Positions 32,724 to 35,740 of a stretch of DNA of 35,740 nucleotides are shown piece after piece; the stretch's first letter is position 1; each line of letters starts with the position of its first letter. The translations under genes and the position numbers were made by a program. The notes below the pieces were generated by a model. It made no database searches and had not been told where the DNA came from. It worked only from the letters and a program-made list of their open reading frames with translations. The stretch is from Lachnospiraceae bacterium (GTDB taxonomy: Bacteria; Bacillota; Clostridia; Lachnospirales; Lachnospiraceae): NCBI GenBank assembly GCA_024699645.1, contig JAILPE010000085.1, positions 1-35,740 on the forward strand. Reading direction: 5' to 3'.

Positions 32724-33000
32724 AACGTTGAAGGAGAAGACACGGTTCTGTGGATCCGACAGAGAGGTCGCCCATTTGGTGGAAGGGCGCCATGGAAATC
32801 CCGACCAATGTGTTACCGCCTCCCGAGTGGCCCCAATCAGGCACGTCCCGATCACGTTACGATCATTTCCTAAAGCAGGGTTACGATACACCGGCACACT
32901 AAACAAAAGCCGCCGGAGAAGTGACCAAGTGGGGTGGAACCGCGGATAAAGATTATTCGTCCCCTTGAAAACAGAAGTGTTTTCAAGGGGATTATTTATT
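32724..33000 (+). promoter_or_regulatory. T-box leader upstream of hisS-thrS
   Basis: The leader has Stem I elements (ACAGAGAGG at 32758, distal-loop GGTGGAA at 32778), a Stem III-like GATCACGTTACGATC (32855-32869), the T-box GGGGTGGAACCGCGG (32931-32945) and a strong terminator. T-boxes read the charging state of a tRNA: the uncharged acceptor end pairs with UGGN in the bulge and prevents termination. Here UGGN is TGGA, which fits a tRNA with U73. The window's tRNA-His has C73. No CAC is seen at the expected specifier place; ACC (32815-32817), seven bases before GAG, is a candidate for threonine. The specifier is unproven. Confidence 0.9.
32961..33000 (+). terminator. T-box regulated terminator
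   Basis: CCCCTTGAAAAC (32961-32972) and GTTTTCAAGGGG (32979-32990) form a perfect 12-bp stem with a six-base loop, followed by ATTATTTATTTTA. The antiterminator would compete for its 5' side. Confidence 0.93.
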
Positions 33001-33007
33001 TTATGCA

Positions 33008-33140
33008 AAAACCCAACGAGTTCGCGCAGACAGGTGTACATAAAACCGACGAGTTCGCGCAGACAGGTGTACATAAAACCGACGAGTTCGCATAGACGGG
33101 TGCATATCATACATACTCGACGAATTCGCACAGACAGACA
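33008..33140. repeat. 33 bp tandem repeats between the T-box terminator and hisS
   Basis: ACGAGTTCGCGCAGACAGG-type units have GAGTTCG at 33018, 33051 and 33084 and GAATTCG at 33122, giving periods 33, 33 and 38. The first two copies are nearly identical; the last two have diverged. They add about 130 bases of leader before the hisS ribosome binding site (AAAGGAG, 33150-33158). No hairpin with a T run is apparent. Confidence 0.88.
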
Positions 33141-33165
33141 TGGCAAAAAAGAAAGGAGTACATAC

Positions 33166-34521
33166 ATGGCAAATATTACAGAACCCAGGACGCTTTCCGG
33201 TTTTATGGAACTGCTTCCGGATCGTCAGGTCATCTTTGACAAGATAAGGAGGAAACTTGAGGACATTTACAGTCTTTACGGCTTTTATCCTCTTGATACA
33301 CCCATCCTTGAGTACAGTGAAGTGCTCCTTGCGAAGGCAGGCGGTGAGACCGAAAAGCAGATATATCGCTTTAATAAAGGTGATACCGATCTCAGCATGA
33401 GATTTGATCTTACCGTTCCGCTTGCAAAGTATGTGGCAAAAAATGCCGGTGAGCTCACATTCCCGTTCAGACGTTACCAAATCGGTAAGGTTTACCGCGG
33501 TGAGCGCGCTCAGAAGGGTCGTTTCAGGGAGTTCTATCAGTCCGATATAGACATTATTGGTGACGGTGAGCTTTCACTCGTAGACGACGCGTAAGTAGGT
33601 GGAAGTATATACAGGATTTTTACTGAACTCGGAATAACCGATTTCACGATCAGAGTCAACAACCGCAAGGTGCTCGGAGGACTCTTCGAACTCTTCGGCC
33701 TCGGCGGAAATGAAGCCGAGGTACTTCGTGTCATCGATAAGATCGAGAAGATCGGCGGGGAGGCCGTTAAAGAAGAACTCAGCACGCTTGGGATCGACAT
33801 GAAAGCTGCCGGGGAACTTCTTGAACTGTTGACACGCAAGTGCCCGAGCGCCGAGACGATCGAGTCGCTTCGCGCCATGAGCGGTAAGTCGGAGCTCCTT
33901 GATGAGGGAGTGAACGAGCTCGCAACCGTTACGGAGTATCTGACCGGATTCGGAGTTCCCGAGAAGAATTTCCGCATAGACCTTACGATTGCAAGAGGCC
34001 TTGATTATTATACGGGAACCGTCTATGAAACCATGATAAACAGTCACCCCGAGATCGGAAGTGTCTGTAGCGGCGGAAGATATGAGAACCTCGCAGGCTT
34101 CTATACAAACCGCAAGCTTCCCGGAGTCGGCATATCGATCGGACTTACACGTCTGTTCTATGTACTTAACGAAAACGGATGGCTGAATGAGGACAGAAAA
34201 TATCCGTCCGAGGTCCTCGTAATTCCTATGGGCGACGACTTTAAGAGAGCTGTCGAAGTTTCGCAGTATCTTCGCGAACAAGGGATCAGCAGCCAGATAT
34301 ACTACGAAAAGAAGAAGTTTAAAGCGCGTATCGGTTACGCCGACAAGCTTTCAATTCCGTTCTGTATCTTCATCGGAGAGGACGAGATCAAGGAAGGCAA
34401 CGTCAGCCTTAAAAACATGACGGACGGAACACAGGAAAAGTATTCGCTTGAGGATTGCGCGGCTGCCATTAAGAAAACGCTTACAGGCAAAGTCGGACAG
34501 GCGCTTGTGAAGTCCCTGTGA
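33166..34521 (+). pseudogene. hisS: histidyl-tRNA synthetase interrupted by one in-frame TAA
   Basis: From ATG 33166 (AAGGAG upstream) to TGA 34521 one frame of 452 codons encodes HisRS, broken only by TAA at 33592-33594 (codon 143). Before it: RFDLTVPLAKYVAKN (motif 1 area), VYRGERAQKGRFREFYQSDID (motif 2 area). After it, same frame: ARGLDYYTGTVYE (His-A-like block), SVCSGGRYENLAG, GVGISIGLTRLF (motif 3) and the anticodon-binding domain. The reading DA-stop-V..SIYRIF aligns with the family's usual DAEI..IY.IF, so a single G to T change from GAA explains it. A truncated product would lack motif 3 and be inactive. No ribosome binding site restarts the second half. Sequencing error, recent loss with another hisS copy, or readthrough remain open. 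Confidence 0.88.
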
Positions 34522-34529
34522 GTCGCAGC

Positions 34530-34625
34530 CGGGAAACAGAGCCCGCATCACATAGGCGTCAGAGAATGAAGTACTTAATAAAAGACGGGAAGTAAACCCG
34601 CATCACATAAGCGTTAGAAAAAATA
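34530..34625. repeat. 55 bp duplication between hisS and thrS
   Basis: CCCGCATCACATAGGCGTCAG (from 34542; core CCCGCATCACATA) recurs at 34597 as CCCGCATCACATAAGCGTTAG. The match extends upstream through CGGGAA. Spacing is 55 bases. It begins about ten bases after the hisS stop. No promoter or terminator is evident in this 139-base gap, so thrS is probably read from the T-box promoter. Confidence 0.85.
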
Positions 34626-34660
34626 AAGAGAAAAGACAGAAAATTTCAGGAGGAAAAATC

Positions 34661-35740
34661 ATGAAGATCACGCTCAAAGATTCATCCGTAAAAGAATACG
34701 GATCACCCATGTCGGTTATTGACATCGCTAAAGACCTCTCCGAAGGACTTGCAAGAGTTGCTTGCGCCGGTGAGGTAGACGGAAAAGTTGTTGATTTAAG
34801 AACAGTTATAGATAAGGACTGCAACCTCAGCATCCTTACCTTCGATGATGAAAAGGGACGCGCCGCTTATCGTCATACGGCTTCGCACGTTACGGCAGAG
34901 GCTGTTAAGCGCCTTTATCCCGAGGCTAAACTTACGATCGGTCCTTCTATCGACGAAGGTTTCTACTATGACTTCGATATTCCGCCTTTCACAAGAGAGG
35001 ATCTTGACAAGATCGAGGCCGAGATCAAGAAGATCATCAAGGAAAACAAGCCTATCACAAGATTTACGCTTCCCCGCGCAGAGGCTATCAAGCTTATGGA
35101 AGAGAAGGGCGAGCCTTACAAGGTTGAGCTTATCAATGACCTTCCCGAGGACGCTGAACTTTCATTTTACGATCAGGTCGGCTTCGTCGATCTGTGCGCA
35201 GGACCTCACCTTATGACAACCGGCCAGCTCAAGAGCGTGAAGCTCATTTCTTCGTCGGGCGCATACTGGAGAGGAAACGAGAAGAACAAGATGCTTACCC
35301 GTATCTACGGAACGGCATTTACAAAGAACGCCGATATGGACGCTTATCTTGCTCACCTTGAGGATATTAAGATGCGCGACCACAACAGACTCGGCCGCGA
35401 GATGAAGCTTTTCTGCACGGCAGACGTTATCGGACAGGGACTTCCGCTCTTTACGCCTAAGGGAACGAAGATGATCCAGATCCTTCAGCGCTGGATCGAG
35501 GATCTTGAGGATGATGAGTGGGGATATGTACGTACCCGTACACCTCTTCTTGCAAAGTCAGACCTTTACAAGATCAGCGGTCACTGGGATCATTATAAAG
35601 AAGGCATGTTCGTTCTCAATAAGGAATCTGAGGGAACTAAGGACGGCAAGGAAGTAATGGCGCTTCGTCCCATGACATGTCCTTTCCAGTATTACGTATA
35701 CATGAACGAGCAGCACAGCTACCGTGACCTTCCCATGCGA
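34661..35740 (+). CDS. thrS: threonyl-tRNA synthetase, 5' part
   Basis: ATG 34661 follows AGGAGG. The frame is open to the window end (360 codons of about 640 expected), so the gene is cut by the window, not broken. Residues 1-60 are the TGS domain (MKITLKDSS...). Residues about 65-225 are the editing domain, with HTASHVTAEAVKR (paired His) and later DLCAGPH (Cys/His of the editing site). The catalytic core begins with GLPLFTPKGTKM, TPLLAKSDLYKISGHWDHY and ends within LRPMTCPF, which holds the first zinc Cys. It charges tRNA-Thr. It has no T-box of its own in the short gap upstream. Confidence 0.97.
   Translation, partial: MKITLKDSSVKEYGSPMSVIDIAKDLSEGLARVACAGEVDGKVVDLRTVIDKDCNLSILTFDDEKGRAAYRHTASHVTAEAVKRLYPEAKLTIGPSIDEGFYYDFDIPPFTREDLDKIEAEIKKIIKENKPITRFTLPRAEAIKLMEEKGEPYKVELINDLPEDAELSFYDQVGFVDLCAGPHLMTTGQLKSVKLISSSGAYWRGNEKNKMLTRIYGTAFTKNADMDAYLAHLEDIKMRDHNRLGREMKLFCTADVIGQGLPLFTPKGTKMIQILQRWIEDLEDDEWGYVRTRTPLLAKSDLYKISGHWDHYKEGMFVLNKESEGTKDGKEVMALRPMTCPFQYYVYMNEQHSYRDLPMR

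Noticed and set aside
33008-33140. CRISPR array from 33 bp units
   Set aside because: The repeats are contiguous with no spacers and decay from copy to copy.
33592-33594. reassigned TAA codon across the genome
   Set aside because: Several intact genes in the window end in TAA at the family-expected length, for example yajC, the cheY-like gene and ddh.
33590-33600. intron donor-like GTAAGT at the hisS stop
   Set aside because: The flanking protein alignment has no inserted sequence, so nothing needs removing.
33670-34521. independent gene for the second half of hisS
   Set aside because: Its only start is an internal GTG without a ribosome binding site, and it is in the same frame as the first half.

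Overview
The window reads as chromosomal DNA of a low-to-moderate GC, Gram-positive anaerobe of the Clostridia, most probably Lachnospiraceae or a near relative. This is inference from gene content and protein character: AddAB rather than RecBCD, a T-box leader, a 6S RNA with its own promoter and terminator, meso-diaminopimelate dehydrogenase, a tgt-yajC pair, a CheY-type regulator, and secreted proteins with bacterial Ig-like (Big_2) domains. Nearly all genes are on the + strand. I see no prophage, insertion sequence or CRISPR array.

Layout. 1-465: five tRNA genes on the - strand (transcribed Pro, Gly, Arg, His, Gln) behind a near-consensus promoter. 466-952: a tandem array of hairpin-forming repeats and the promoter of a large secreted Ig-like protein (953-3664). 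3883-6039 (-): a two-domain AAA+ protein, divergent from tgt (6337-7473) and yajC (7571-7930). 8025-11124: a small secreted Ig-like protein and an OmpR-type response regulator/histidine kinase pair. 11311-11548: 6S RNA. 11716-24042: ftsH, a small conserved-looking protein, uvrC, addB, addA and a methyltransferase, closely packed and possibly co-transcribed. 24229-26508: a CheY-like regulator and a degenerate hybrid kinase/Hpt protein. 26618-29904: an M18 aminopeptidase, an ECF sigma factor and its probable membrane anti-sigma factor. 29993-32624: dUTPase, diaminopimelate dehydrogenase and a lipoprotein amidase. 32715-35740: T-box leader, hisS (broken by an in-frame stop) and the 5' part of thrS.

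Functional themes. uvrC and addBA are DNA repair; ddh and the amidase are peptidoglycan synthesis and remodelling; two envelope-signalling sets (two-component pair, ECF/anti-sigma) sit beside secreted Ig-like proteins; tgt, hisS, thrS, the tRNAs and the T-box are translation.

The strongest unexplained signal is structural. Most longer intergenic gaps and two coding regions hold degenerate tandem duplications with units of about 20-58 bp. At least five begin inside the last codons of a gene, cross the stop codon and are repeated once or more downstream (AAA+ gene, histidine kinase, addB, ddh, amidase). One duplicated copy appears to supply the -35 box of the T-box promoter. Other points of note: hisS has a single TAA where relatives have Glu; the T-box ahead of hisS carries an acceptor-pairing base that does not fit this organism's own tRNA-His; and the kinase beside cheY has lost its ATP-site glycines and receiver aspartate but keeps both phosphorylatable histidines.
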